Shown here: one piece after another, positions 18,735 to 27,410 of the stretch
Layout of the letters: every line of letters begins with the position of its first letter
How positions within the stretch are numbered: the stretch's first letter is position 1
Assembly (NCBI GenBank): GCA_964500805.1
Contig: CAZCQH010000026.1
Span: 1 to 64,000, forward strand
Length of the DNA: 64,000 nucleotides
Reading direction: 5' to 3'
Origin: Ga0077555 sp964500805
GTDB lineage: Bacteria > Pseudomonadota > Alphaproteobacteria > Rhizobiales > Hyphomicrobiaceae
The notes under the pieces: generated by a model
Told to the model about the DNA's origin: nothing
Databases searched by the model: none
What the model saw: only the letters and a program-made list of their open reading frames with translations
Made by a program: the position numbers and the translations under genes

Positions 18735-19421
18735 TCAACCGTTCCACCAGCGATGCCATTTGCGGCGTAGCCAGCCCGGCTCGGCAGAGGCCGCGCCATT
18801 ACCACGCACATACGCCTCGGCCTCGTTGAGCAGCCCGCGCAGGCGCGCGAGATCGAAGCCGCCGCTCCGCGCCTCGAGGTCGTCGATGTTCCGTGCCCAG
18901 CTTCGATCGCGACGGGCCGGATTGATGACGGCGACGAACGGAATGGCCCGCACTTTGGTGCCGTTCGAGCCTTGCAACACGTGGTCGAGCACGGCGTGTC
19001 CACTCGGGATCTCGGCCTTGGTACCCTTGTCAAGCATCGAAACGCCGATCTCGAGATGGCGGAACGTGCGCGCGAAATCCACAGTCTCGCTTTGGTAGCC
19101 GAGTAGCTCTGGCCCAGAGATCACCTTCTGCAGCGACGCGCACGAGGGACACCATGTGGCGCCGAAGGTAATGAGCAGGAGCTTTCCCTCGAAGCGGGCC
19201 TGCTCGAGTCCCTTGGCGAAGAGCGCCATTTGATCGGCGCACACGTCATAGTTGGCAACACCCGGACGCGACGGCTTGGCCGCCCGCGCCGGATCGTCCC
19301 GGCACGCGGCGGTCGTCTCGAAGCGGTACTCTGCAGTCGGAATCGTCCCAGCCTGGCACACCGGCAAGGCTGGAATGGTCGCGACGATCGCTATCGCTGT
19401 CCGGATTTGCCTGAAGCGCAT
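18735..19421 (-). CDS. Secreted thioredoxin-fold protein
   Basis: 228 residues with a signal peptide (MRFRQIRTAIAIVATIPALP) and a thioredoxin-like domain carrying a CPSC active site (GATWCPSCASLQK). A cis-Pro candidate lies in VRAIPFVAVI. It probably acts in periplasmic thiol chemistry. ATG 19421 is preferred since it starts the signal peptide and has GGAAGG upstream; the frame extends to 19469. Closest recognisable group: DUF899/TlpA-like disulfide proteins, not assigned further. Confidence 0.75.
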   Translation of the reverse strand: MRFRQIRTAIAIVATIPALPVCQAGTIPTAEYRFETTAACRDDPARAAKPSRPGVANYDVCADQMALFAKGLEQARFEGKLLLITFGATWCPSCASLQKVISGPELLGYQSETVDFARTFRHLEIGVSMLDKGTKAEIPSGHAVLDHVLQGSNGTKVRAIPFVAVINPARRDRSWARNIDDLEARSGGFDLARLRGLLNEAEAYVRGNGAASAEPGWLRRKWHRWWNG

Positions 19422-19499
19422 GCTGCTCGAGCCTTCCTTGCCGCCGCCGCTCGTCCGGCGTCGGCCCAAGGTCGCGGAGCAACCGCCGTGCCAGAAGCG

Positions 19500-20012
19500 T
19501 TACGGACACGCTGCCATCGCGGCCTGCAGCGCCTGAGTCACGCCGGCGAGGGAGTAGGTATCGACCGTCACCGTGCCGCGCTCGCTCGTTGCCTGCACCG
19601 AGAGTTGGCGGCCCTTCTTCAGAGCCTCGACGATCGCTGCTTCCTCTGTGACGTCCGCAACGAAGGCGCGATCGGCCTCTGCGAACAGCTTGTACGGCTT
19701 GGTATCGATCGACACCGTGACTGTGCTGCCCTTCTTCACGGGGTAGCCGAGCTTGATGCTGACCTCTGCTTTGGTGCCAGTCTTCGGCCACGACGTGATA
19801 TAGAAGTGGGGCGGATCGCGTCTGGCCGTGGCGGGTTGGCGCTCCTTCGGTTGTGTCGCGGCAAAACAGAGCTTCGTCGTGCCGTCGTCGTGAGCAAAGG
19901 CTGTCCAATCTGCGTGGCGTGCGAGGACTTGTGCCGCCAGGGCGTTGGGCAGGACAGACAGCGCCAGTGCCAGTGCCACGATTGCTGCTTTGGTATTTGT
20001 ATGCCCTGTCAT
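19500..20012 (-). CDS. Invasion-associated locus B (IalB) family periplasmic protein
   Basis: 170 residues with a signal peptide (AAIVALALALSVLPNALA) and the IalB pattern: a tryptophan-containing first strand, LCFAATQPKE, FYITSWP, IKLGYPVKKGSTV, the AIVEALKKGRQLSVQ helix and VDTYSLAGVTQALQA with a C-terminal Cys. IalB-like proteins are widespread in Hyphomicrobiales and take part in envelope stress or host interaction; the mechanism is unknown. ATG 20027 is an alternative start. Confidence 0.8.
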   Translation of the reverse strand: MTGHTNTKAAIVALALALSVLPNALAAQVLARHADWTAFAHDDGTTKLCFAATQPKERQPATARRDPPHFYITSWPKTGTKAEVSIKLGYPVKKGSTVTVSIDTKPYKLFAEADRAFVADVTEEAAIVEALKKGRQLSVQATSERGTVTVDTYSLAGVTQALQAAMAACP

Positions 20013-20048
20013 ATGTCGCGCCTGCAAATTGATCGCTAGCTCGTGCGG

Positions 20049-22037
20049 CTACAGCAGTAAGCGGGTGAGCATACCACGAGCCGCCTTGAGAGCGGCATCG
20101 AAGCGCGCCACGAAGGTCTCGAAGCTCTGCGTCACCTGCCACAGGATGCCGATCGCTGGCGCGAGGAGACGAAACGCAACATCGCGCGCCTCGCGCTGGC
20201 CGAGGTTGAGCTTCAGCTGCTCAAGGTGGGACACGCGGAAAATCGCGAGCGCTTCGGCGAGGCGCTGTTCGAGCGGGATGCCGGCCGTTTCCGCGCCCGT
20301 CTTCTTCGCCTGTGCGTCTCGCCACATGACGTTTAGCACGGTGTGCCGGAGCGCCATCGTCTCAGCTTCGACGGCGCGCCGGACTTTGCGGCGTAACAAG
20401 AGCCATGGCGGGATGAACCCGACAAGCAGCAACGCGGCTGTGATTGCCAGTCCCGCATAGTCGGTGATCTCGCCCCCCGTGTACCAGAGATAGAGGATCG
20501 TTACGGCACTGAATCCGAGCACGATCGTGGCGCCCTGCGAGCTCATCAGCAGGAAAGGTCGGTAGTGGCGCTCGTGGAGGACGAGCTCGATCGGCGAGCG
20601 GAATGAAAAGGAGCGGATCATCACGTAATTTTTGATCAGGAACCCCACCAGCATGACCCAGATGAAAGCGTTGAGCACCCACTCGACGCACCATGTGCCC
20701 CACATCAGATGGTCGATCGGACCGACCAAATTCCCGCTGCCCATACGCTCATAACGGCTCTCGGGACGATTGAGGTACTGCCAGTCGAGGTAGCAGAAGG
20801 GCGCGGCTATCAGGATCGCTGCAAGGAAGCCAACTGCGCCGAGCAGCGCGCGAAGTCCGCGCGCCGCCCGCTGGGCCGGCACTTCGAGGTGCTTCACGCC
20901 TTCGCGGAAGCTTCGCGTATAGGCGGTGATGAAGAGACGCACGGCTATTAGATGCGCGGCGAGATAGAAGGGCATGAAGCGCCACTCGACCGAGGCGAGG
21001 AATTTCGCCTTGTCGGGCGCCAGAGCGTAGCCGGCGCCCCACGCGCTAGCGCAAAGCAGGATGACCAGCAGCAGAAACGGGATCGGGCGCGTCGGAAAGA
21101 TGCGGTCGATGGGCGCCAGCGCCGTGCCTTCGAGCGAGAGCGCTGCTTCGGCGCCGCTGGCGCCGGCCTCGGGCATCTGGGGCTCGCGTTGCGGCTCCCC
21201 GGCGCGAGCCGAGGGCAGCGCGCCGGCCGCGGGCTTTGCCGCGGCTGGTGCTGGCGCCACGTGCGGATCACCTGATTTCTTGGCGCTGGCGGTAGGCGAT
21301 TGCGGAGAGGATAGCGGCCGCAGTGATGATCCCGCTGGCGCAGCGGCGCTGGCTGGAGCGGAGGGCGATGCGGGCCGCACGGGTTGCGCAGCAGATGGCG
21401 CGCTTGAGATCATTGCGGTCGGTGCCGCTGGTTTCGTCTCGACAGGAGACCCGGGTCTGGAGGTGGTGGCCGATGCGGGCGCACCTCCGCCGACACTTGG
21501 CACGGATGCTGTCTCCGCGCCGGGGGCCGGGCTGGCTGCCGGCGGGGATGGCCGTTGCGGTGCTGCAGTGCCGGCAGCGGACGGTCCTTTGATTGGCGGC
21601 GCAGCCGGTTGGGAGATCATCGGGCGCACCGGCTGGGCAGCACCTGGAGGTGGTCCCGGAGGTGCCGAGCTCGCCGGCGTGGCGACAGCAGTGACCGTTG
21701 AGCCGGGCGGTACCTGCTGCGTGGAGCCGGACTTCGCCGCCGGCGGCGCTTTAGCGTCTGCTCCAGGAACCGTGGGCACAGCCTGCGACCGTGGCGCCAG
21801 TAGAGGCGTGGTCGTCTCCGGCTTCTGAGCGTCCGTTAATGCGTCTCCCAATGCAGGGGCTGCTGCACGCGCAGGTGTGGCCTTGTCCCCCAGCAGCTGC
21901 ATCAAGCCTGCCGGCTTCGGCGCGCTTATCGGGGCTTCCGCCGTGCTTGATTGTGCTCCGGCTGGCGCCTTTTTGTCCTGTTCCTTGGCGTTGGAGGCGG
22001 GGAGGGAAGGAAGGTCTTTTGGTGTGTCAGCGGCCAT
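20049..22037 (-). CDS. Large membrane protein with a long Pro/Ala-rich cytoplasmic region
   Basis: About 662 residues. Residues 1-300 are low complexity (Ala, Pro, Ser, Gly, Lys; no predicted fold) and resemble a disordered tether. The C-terminal half has about seven hydrophobic segments (PFLLLVILLCASAWGAGYAL, FLAAILIAAPFCYLDW, FIWVMLVGFLIKNYVMI, IVLGFSAVTILYLWYTGG and others) and an amphipathic end (AIFRVSHLEQLKLNLGQ). ATG 22037 (MAADTPKDLPSLP) is chosen over 22103. I do not recognise a family. It is co-oriented with the IalB gene 37 bases downstream. Confidence 0.7.
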   Translation of the reverse strand: MAADTPKDLPSLPASNAKEQDKKAPAGAQSSTAEAPISAPKPAGLMQLLGDKATPARAAAPALGDALTDAQKPETTTPLLAPRSQAVPTVPGADAKAPPAAKSGSTQQVPPGSTVTAVATPASSAPPGPPPGAAQPVRPMISQPAAPPIKGPSAAGTAAPQRPSPPAASPAPGAETASVPSVGGGAPASATTSRPGSPVETKPAAPTAMISSAPSAAQPVRPASPSAPASAAAPAGSSLRPLSSPQSPTASAKKSGDPHVAPAPAAAKPAAGALPSARAGEPQREPQMPEAGASGAEAALSLEGTALAPIDRIFPTRPIPFLLLVILLCASAWGAGYALAPDKAKFLASVEWRFMPFYLAAHLIAVRLFITAYTRSFREGVKHLEVPAQRAARGLRALLGAVGFLAAILIAAPFCYLDWQYLNRPESRYERMGSGNLVGPIDHLMWGTWCVEWVLNAFIWVMLVGFLIKNYVMIRSFSFRSPIELVLHERHYRPFLLMSSQGATIVLGFSAVTILYLWYTGGEITDYAGLAITAALLLVGFIPPWLLLRRKVRRAVEAETMALRHTVLNVMWRDAQAKKTGAETAGIPLEQRLAEALAIFRVSHLEQLKLNLGQREARDVAFRLLAPAIGILWQVTQSFETFVARFDAALKAARGMLTRLLL

Positions 22038-22372
22038 GGCATGCCCCTGTCGATGATCGATGGCTGTGGCGACGGCACCGCTTTCAAAACCCCAGTGAGT
22101 CACGTGGCAGAGGCGATGTTAAGTCATGATCGAGGTTCAGAAGTGACCTTCCGGCCACGGTAACGGCGCGTCAGCAATCAATGAGGCTCGTGCGGACCAG
22201 GTCGCGAATGCGCGCAGCAAGACGGTGCGCCAGCCGGGAGTACATTCGGCACTGGAAGGTAGGCCGAATGAGCAATCTGCGCGCCGAAATCGGCCATTGC
22301 GCCGCATCAAGGCGCGCATAACGAGCAGAGGCTAGGAAGGTCGAGCACTCATCTGAGCCCTGGTGACGCGCC
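22038..22372. other. Gene-free divergent spacer
   Basis: 335 bases between the Pro/Ala-rich membrane protein (minus) and uspA (plus). Short open frames exist on both strands but none has a ribosome site or a recognisable product. Both promoters are expected here; none could be placed with confidence. Confidence 0.4.
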
Positions 22373-22801
22373 ATGAAGAAGCTGCTTGTTCCTGTTGACA
22401 GCTCCGAGAATTCATTGCGCGCCCTGCAATATGCGATCGACCTCGCGCGGCAGTTGCCGTCGACTGAGCTTCATGTGGTGACGGCGCATGAGGCCGGTCA
22501 CGAGAATCCGCGGACACTTGCGTACCTGCCGCTCGAGAAGCTCGAGCAAGCGCTCAAAGAGCATAGCGAGGCCATTCTGCGACCGGCCATCGAGAAGGCG
22601 ACCGCATCCGGCGTCAAGTTCACCAGCGAGATCCTGATCGGAGTCATTCCCAAGGCTATCGTCGAACGTGCCGAAGCCCTCGGGTGCGATGCCATCGTCA
22701 TGGGCACACGCGGCATGGGCGCCATCGGCAATCTTGTCATGGGATCGGTCGCAACGAAGGTGATCCACATGACGATGCTGCCGGTCACACTAGTGAAATA
22801 G
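22373..22801 (+). CDS. Universal stress protein UspA family
   Basis: A 142-residue single-domain Usp. It has the N-terminal strand LLVPVDSSENS and the ATP-binding loop GTRGMGAIGNLVMGSVA (G-2x-G-9x-G(S/T) type), so it probably binds ATP. It lies 110 bases upstream of a cation ATPase on the same strand. Such pairs are common in stress- or hypoxia-induced loci. Confidence 0.9.
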   Translation: MKKLLVPVDSSENSLRALQYAIDLARQLPSTELHVVTAHEAGHENPRTLAYLPLEKLEQALKEHSEAILRPAIEKATASGVKFTSEILIGVIPKAIVERAEALGCDAIVMGTRGMGAIGNLVMGSVATKVIHMTMLPVTLVK

Positions 22802-22910
22802 CGATCCTTCTGATCCATGGCTTCCGTCTTGGCTGCCGCGGCACCACGGGAGAAACTTCTCGATCACGTATGGATTGGTTAGCTCAATCTAACCAACCTC
22901 CATCGCATTT

Positions 22911-25697
22911 ATGCAGCGCCGAATGGAAGCATCTGCCCAGAGTACAACCCATGCTTCTGCACGACCAGAGGCCCCCCGACAACCGTGGCACAGTCTGGCC
23001 GTTGCCGACGTGCATCAGGCGCTTGGCGCGACGTCTTCGGGATTGACGCTGGCCGAAGCAGCACAACGGCTTCGCCAGCATGGCCCGAACGCCCTGCCAG
23101 CCGCCCCGGGCAAGTCATCGCTTCGTCGGTTCCTCGAGCAGTTCCACAATCTGCTGATCTACGTGCTGATTGGGGCCGCCGTGATCACGGCGTTGCTCGG
23201 GCACGCCGTCGATACGGTGGTCATCGCTGCTGTCGTGGTCCTCAACGCCGTCATCGGATTCGTACAGGAGGGAAAGGCAGAGGCCGCTTTGCAGGCGATC
23301 CGAGCGATGATCAGCCCGAGGGCATCGGTTCTCAGAGAAGGCAAGCGGCTGTCGATCGACGCCGCCGAGGTCGTGCCCGGTGACATACTTCTCCTTGAGC
23401 CTGGTGATCGGGTCACCGCGGATGTGCGCCTCGCGAAGGCTCGAAATCTCCGCGTTGACGAGGCGATCCTGACAGGTGAATCGGTACCGGTCACCAAACT
23501 GACAGAGCCGGTTCCGTCGGAAGCCTCGATCGGAGATCGAAGATCGATGGCATTCTCCGGGACACTCGTGACATCCGGACAAGGCACGGGTGTGGTCGTC
23601 GCCACTGGCCCTTCAACCGAGCTCGGACACATCAGCGCGCTTCTGGGCCGCGTCGAGCAGTTGGAGACGCCACTCATTCGCCAGATGAACGCCTTCGCCC
23701 GCCAGCTCACGATCGTCATTCTCGCACTCGCGGTCGTCACCTTCGGATTTGCCACACTCGTTCGCGGCTACCCGCTCGCCGAAGCCTTCATGGCCGTTGT
23801 CGGCATGGCGGTTGCGGCTATCCCGGAAGGCCTACCCGCGGTGATGACGATCACACTGGCGATCGGCGTGCAGCGCATGGCCGCCCGCAACGCCATCATC
23901 CGGCGCCTACCGGCCGTGGAGACGCTCGGCTCAGTGTCGACCATCTGCTCTGACAAGACGGGCACGCTCACGCGCAATGAAATGGCGGTCACTCAAGTCA
24001 CGACTGGGGAGCGGTCCTATGTGGTGGGCGGCGTGGGCTATGCGCCGAAAGGTGGCTTCAGCATCGACGGTCGAGAGACGGACCCGGCGGGGGACGACCG
24101 GCTCATCGAGATCGGCAGGGCCGCGCTTCTGTGCAACGATGCCGCGATCCGCGACATCTCAGGCAACTTCGTTGCCGATGGAGATCCAATGGAGGGTGCC
24201 CTCGTGGCGCTTGGACTGAAGGTAGGCCACGATCGACTGGCACTCGAGAAAGCCTACCCTCGCGTCGACGAGATTCCGTTCGATGCTGCGCATCGTTATA
24301 TGGCGACGCTGCATCACCGGCACGACGGCTCGGCGTTGGTCTACGTGAAAGGCGCGCCGGAACGGGTGATCGAGATGTGCAGCGTCCAGGCTGGCAAGGC
24401 TAGAACGGCACCAACCGACAAGAGCTACTGGGCGTCTGAGATAGAGCGCCTTGCCCGCGACGGCCGCCGCGTGCTCGCCCTCGCGACGCGAGAGCTCCCA
24501 CCGGGCAAGCGGGACTTGAGCTTCAACGATGTGGAGCAGGACCTGACTCTGCTCGGTGTCGTCGGACTGATCGACCCGCCTCGCCCCGAGGTGATCGACG
24601 CGATTGCCGAATGCCGCACCGCCGGTATCGCGGTGAAAATGATCACCGGAGATCATGCGGCGACAGCCGGAGCGATCGCTGGAGAGCTTGGTCTCGAGAA
24701 CGCCGGAGCGCCGCTGACCGGCCGCGACCTGGAGAGCCTCGATGAGGCCGGGATGCGGCGCGCCGTCGCCACGACGAGTGTGTTCGCCCGCACAAGCCCC
24801 GAGCACAAACTGCGTTTGGTCGAGGCGCTTCAAGCCGATCGCGCTGTGATCGCCATGACCGGAGACGGCGTCAACGACGCACCTGCATTGAAACGCGCCG
24901 ACGTCGGCGTCGCCATGGGCAGGACCGGGACGGAAGCGGCCAAGGAAGCGTCCGATATGGTCCTCGCCGACGACAACTTCGCCTCGATCGTCGCCGCTGT
25001 CCGCGAGGGACGTACCGTCTACGACAACCTCACAAAGGTGATCGGCTGGACGCTGCCGACCAACGGTGGCGAGACCCTCATCATCGTCGCCGCGATCCTG
25101 CTCGGCCTGACGCTGCCGGTGACGCCGGTGCAGATCCTGTGGATCAACATGGTCACTGCGGTCGGGCTCGGTCTCGTCCTGGCATTCGAGCCATCGGAAC
25201 CCGGCATCATGAACCGTCCTCCTCGACGAGCGGATGCGCCGATTTTATCCCGCTTCCTCCTGTGGCGAGTTGTGCTGGTATCCGCCCTGTTCGCGCTTGG
25301 TGCCTTTGGCGTTTTCTACTGGGCCGAGGCGCGCGGCCTTTCACATGAAATGGCACGCACGATGGTCGTGAACACCATCGTGGTCATGGAGATCTTCTAC
25401 CTTTTCTCGGTTCGCTATTTGCACGGCCCGTCCGTCACTTTGCAAGGCGTGCTCGGAACCCCGGCCGTTCTGATCGGAGTCGGCAGCATCGTCATGCTTC
25501 AGCTCGCGTTCACGTATCTGCCGATCATGCAGCACTTGTTCCAGACGCGCGCTGTCGCCGTCGGCGATGGTTTGGTCATCGTCGCGATTGGCGTGGTGCT
25601 GCTGCTCATCCTCGAGCTCGACAAGCGCCTCGCACATTTGTGGCGACGAGGGTCGAAATCGAGATGGGGGACGTCCGTGAGTTCTGGAGCAAGTTGA
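22911..25697 (+). CDS. P2-type cation-transporting ATPase (SERCA/PMCA-like)
   Basis: A 928-residue ion pump. It has an N-terminal cation-ATPase domain (WHSLAVADVHQALG), the actuator TGES loop (ILTGESVPVTK), a membrane ion site AAIPEGLPAVMTITLAIGVQ, the phosphorylated D348 in SDKTGTLTRNE, a nucleotide domain, a TGDGVNDAPALKRADVG hinge and a C-terminal membrane domain with about six helices. The IPEGLP motif fits Ca2+ or related cations. No strong ribosome site is visible at ATG 22911; ATG 22923 is possible. Likely co-expressed with uspA. Confidence 0.9.
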   Translation: MQRRMEASAQSTTHASARPEAPRQPWHSLAVADVHQALGATSSGLTLAEAAQRLRQHGPNALPAAPGKSSLRRFLEQFHNLLIYVLIGAAVITALLGHAVDTVVIAAVVVLNAVIGFVQEGKAEAALQAIRAMISPRASVLREGKRLSIDAAEVVPGDILLLEPGDRVTADVRLAKARNLRVDEAILTGESVPVTKLTEPVPSEASIGDRRSMAFSGTLVTSGQGTGVVVATGPSTELGHISALLGRVEQLETPLIRQMNAFARQLTIVILALAVVTFGFATLVRGYPLAEAFMAVVGMAVAAIPEGLPAVMTITLAIGVQRMAARNAIIRRLPAVETLGSVSTICSDKTGTLTRNEMAVTQVTTGERSYVVGGVGYAPKGGFSIDGRETDPAGDDRLIEIGRAALLCNDAAIRDISGNFVADGDPMEGALVALGLKVGHDRLALEKAYPRVDEIPFDAAHRYMATLHHRHDGSALVYVKGAPERVIEMCSVQAGKARTAPTDKSYWASEIERLARDGRRVLALATRELPPGKRDLSFNDVEQDLTLLGVVGLIDPPRPEVIDAIAECRTAGIAVKMITGDHAATAGAIAGELGLENAGAPLTGRDLESLDEAGMRRAVATTSVFARTSPEHKLRLVEALQADRAVIAMTGDGVNDAPALKRADVGVAMGRTGTEAAKEASDMVLADDNFASIVAAVREGRTVYDNLTKVIGWTLPTNGGETLIIVAAILLGLTLPVTPVQILWINMVTAVGLGLVLAFEPSEPGIMNRPPRRADAPILSRFLLWRVVLVSALFALGAFGVFYWAEARGLSHEMARTMVVNTIVVMEIFYLFSVRYLHGPSVTLQGVLGTPAVLIGVGSIVMLQLAFTYLPIMQHLFQTRAVAVGDGLVIVAIGVVLLLILELDKRLAHLWRRGSKSRWGTSVSSGAS

Positions 25698-25817
25698 CCA
25701 GTTGCCGGGAGACGAGCGGGCCTTTATCGCCGCCGATCGAGCAGCGCGCGAAAACAGGAATTCTCTCTTCAACCTGAGTGGTCTTGATCGACGCCGACAA
25801 CTGCGAAACGGCGCAGC

Positions 25818-26741
25818 CTATGTGACCTGAAGCACAAGCTTGCCGCGAAAATGCCGACCGGCGCTAATGCGCAATGCTTCCGCTGCCTCACGCAGAGGAA
25901 AGACCCGTTTCTCCGGGACCCGCACGGCGCCGACCGCTTGCAGGTGAACGATGCGCTCGAGATGCGGACGATCGCGGCCGACTGCGGGACGCAGCGACTG
26001 CACATCGGCACGCGGAGATGCCGGCGCTTTGGCCCCCGAGGCAATGAACGCAGCGCGACCGCCCGACTTGATGACCCCGAACGAGCGAATGGCCACATCG
26101 CCTCCGACCGTCTCGAAGACCGCATCGACGTCCTTCACGATGCGGGTGAAGTCTTCCTTGCTGTAGTCGATGACCTGATCGGCGCCGAGGCCCTTGACGT
26201 AATCGACATTGGCCGTGCTCGTCGTGGTGACAACATGGGCGCCGAGATGCTTGGCGAGTTGGATGGCGTAGCCTGCCACGCCTCCGGCGCCACCCTGGAT
26301 GAGGATCGTCTCGCCGCGCTTCAGCTTGATCGTATCTTCGATGGCGACGATGGCAGTCAGGCCAGTGAGCGCGAGCGCTGCAGCGTCGACGTGAGTCAGA
26401 GCGGCCGGCTTGGCGCAGAGGATGGATGCCTTCTCGACGACCTTTTCCTGATAGGTGCCATCGCGTCCGCCGGCGAGCACGCCGAACACGGCATCGCCAA
26501 CTTCGAAGTCGCTTACACCGGCCCCGAGCGCGGACACGACACCGGAAAAATCCCGTCCGAGAACATAGGGAAACGTCGTTATGGTGGCGTAGGCGCCGTC
26601 GAGGACCTTGCTGTCGGCACCGTTGATGCTTGCAGCATGCACATCGACGACGACCTCCCCCGCTTTCGGTACGGGATCAGGCAGCTCCCCAAAGCGCAAG
26701 TCCGCGGGACCGCCGTGGCGATCCATGATGACGGCTTTCAT
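25818..26741 (-). CDS. MDR-superfamily NAD(P)H oxidoreductase (quinone oxidoreductase-like)
   Basis: 307 residues: a GroES-like N-terminal domain (VVVDVHAASINGADSKVLDG, FPYVLGRDFSGVV) and a Rossmann domain (ILIQGGAGGVAGYAIQLAKHLGA). It lacks the zinc ligands of classical alcohol dehydrogenases, so it is probably a reductase of quinones or enones. ATG 26741 has a textbook AGGAGG seven bases upstream; the open frame to 26834 overlaps the region before the divergent cupin gene. It is somewhat shorter than the 320-340 residues usual for the family. Confidence 0.85.
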   Translation of the reverse strand: MKAVIMDRHGGPADLRFGELPDPVPKAGEVVVDVHAASINGADSKVLDGAYATITTFPYVLGRDFSGVVSALGAGVSDFEVGDAVFGVLAGGRDGTYQEKVVEKASILCAKPAALTHVDAAALALTGLTAIVAIEDTIKLKRGETILIQGGAGGVAGYAIQLAKHLGAHVVTTTSTANVDYVKGLGADQVIDYSKEDFTRIVKDVDAVFETVGGDVAIRSFGVIKSGGRAAFIASGAKAPASPRADVQSLRPAVGRDRPHLERIVHLQAVGAVRVPEKRVFPLREAAEALRISAGRHFRGKLVLQVT

Positions 26742-26926
26742 GACATGGCCTCCTGTGTTGGACGAGAATGTCGGGTCCGATGCCAAGCGGCTCACATTCG
26801 TGACGCGCAACTGTCGCATCATGTCATATGCCAAAGCAACTGCCCGACAGTTCAGGGGTGATCCGCGCGGCTCCCACTGCTAGAGTTCGACTGGACTTCA
26901 AGACTTGCCAAAGGGGAACGTTCGTC

Positions 26927-27304
26927 ATGAAAGTTGTCACGCTCAAGAACATACCACACTTGCCGGCCGAAGGTGCAGCCGAGCGCACCGCCGGTTGGAC
27001 CGGCCCTGTTTCCCGCACGCGCCAAACGATCATCGAGCCCGGAGACTCCCAGAACTTCAACTGCTCGATCGTGAACTTCAGTCAGGGTTGCAACACTGGT
27101 TGGCATGTTCACGACTGTGACCAGATCCTGGTGGTGACTTCAGGCTCCGGGATCGTGGCGACTGAGAACGAGCAACGGGAGATCAACGTCGGAGACGTGG
27201 CGCACATCAAAGCCGGCGAGCGCCATTGGCACGGCGCCAAGGCTGACACCACGATGGGGCACATCACGATCACACTTGTCGGCAGCAAAGCCAAGTGGGG
27301 ATGA
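26927..27304 (+). CDS. Small cupin-domain protein
   Basis: 125 residues forming one cupin barrel: motif 1 GWHVHDCDQILVVTSGSG (His pair) and motif 2 VGDVAHIKAGERHWHG. It probably binds a metal and a small carbonyl or carboxylate ligand; enzyme and sensor roles are both possible. AAAGGGG lies upstream of ATG 26927. It sits about 107 bases before the hydantoinase/oxoprolinase fusion on the same strand. Confidence 0.8.
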   Translation: MKVVTLKNIPHLPAEGAAERTAGWTGPVSRTRQTIIEPGDSQNFNCSIVNFSQGCNTGWHVHDCDQILVVTSGSGIVATENEQREINVGDVAHIKAGERHWHGAKADTTMGHITITLVGSKAKWG

Positions 27305-27410
27305 CGTCAACGAACATCGAGGGCTTCGAGCGGTCTAGCTTTGACGCTTGAGCTGGCTCTGGTTCTCCTTGGTTGGCCGGCTCGGCTCGCGCGCGATTCT
27401 GAGGGCATTC

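Noticed and set aside
21061..21828. A Gly/Ala-rich plus-strand frame opposite the Pro/Ala-rich protein
   Set aside because: A mirror of the repetitive coding region; low complexity and no start signal.
22171..22374. A small minus-strand frame upstream of uspA
   Set aside because: No ribosome site, no similarity recognised, overlaps the expected promoter region.
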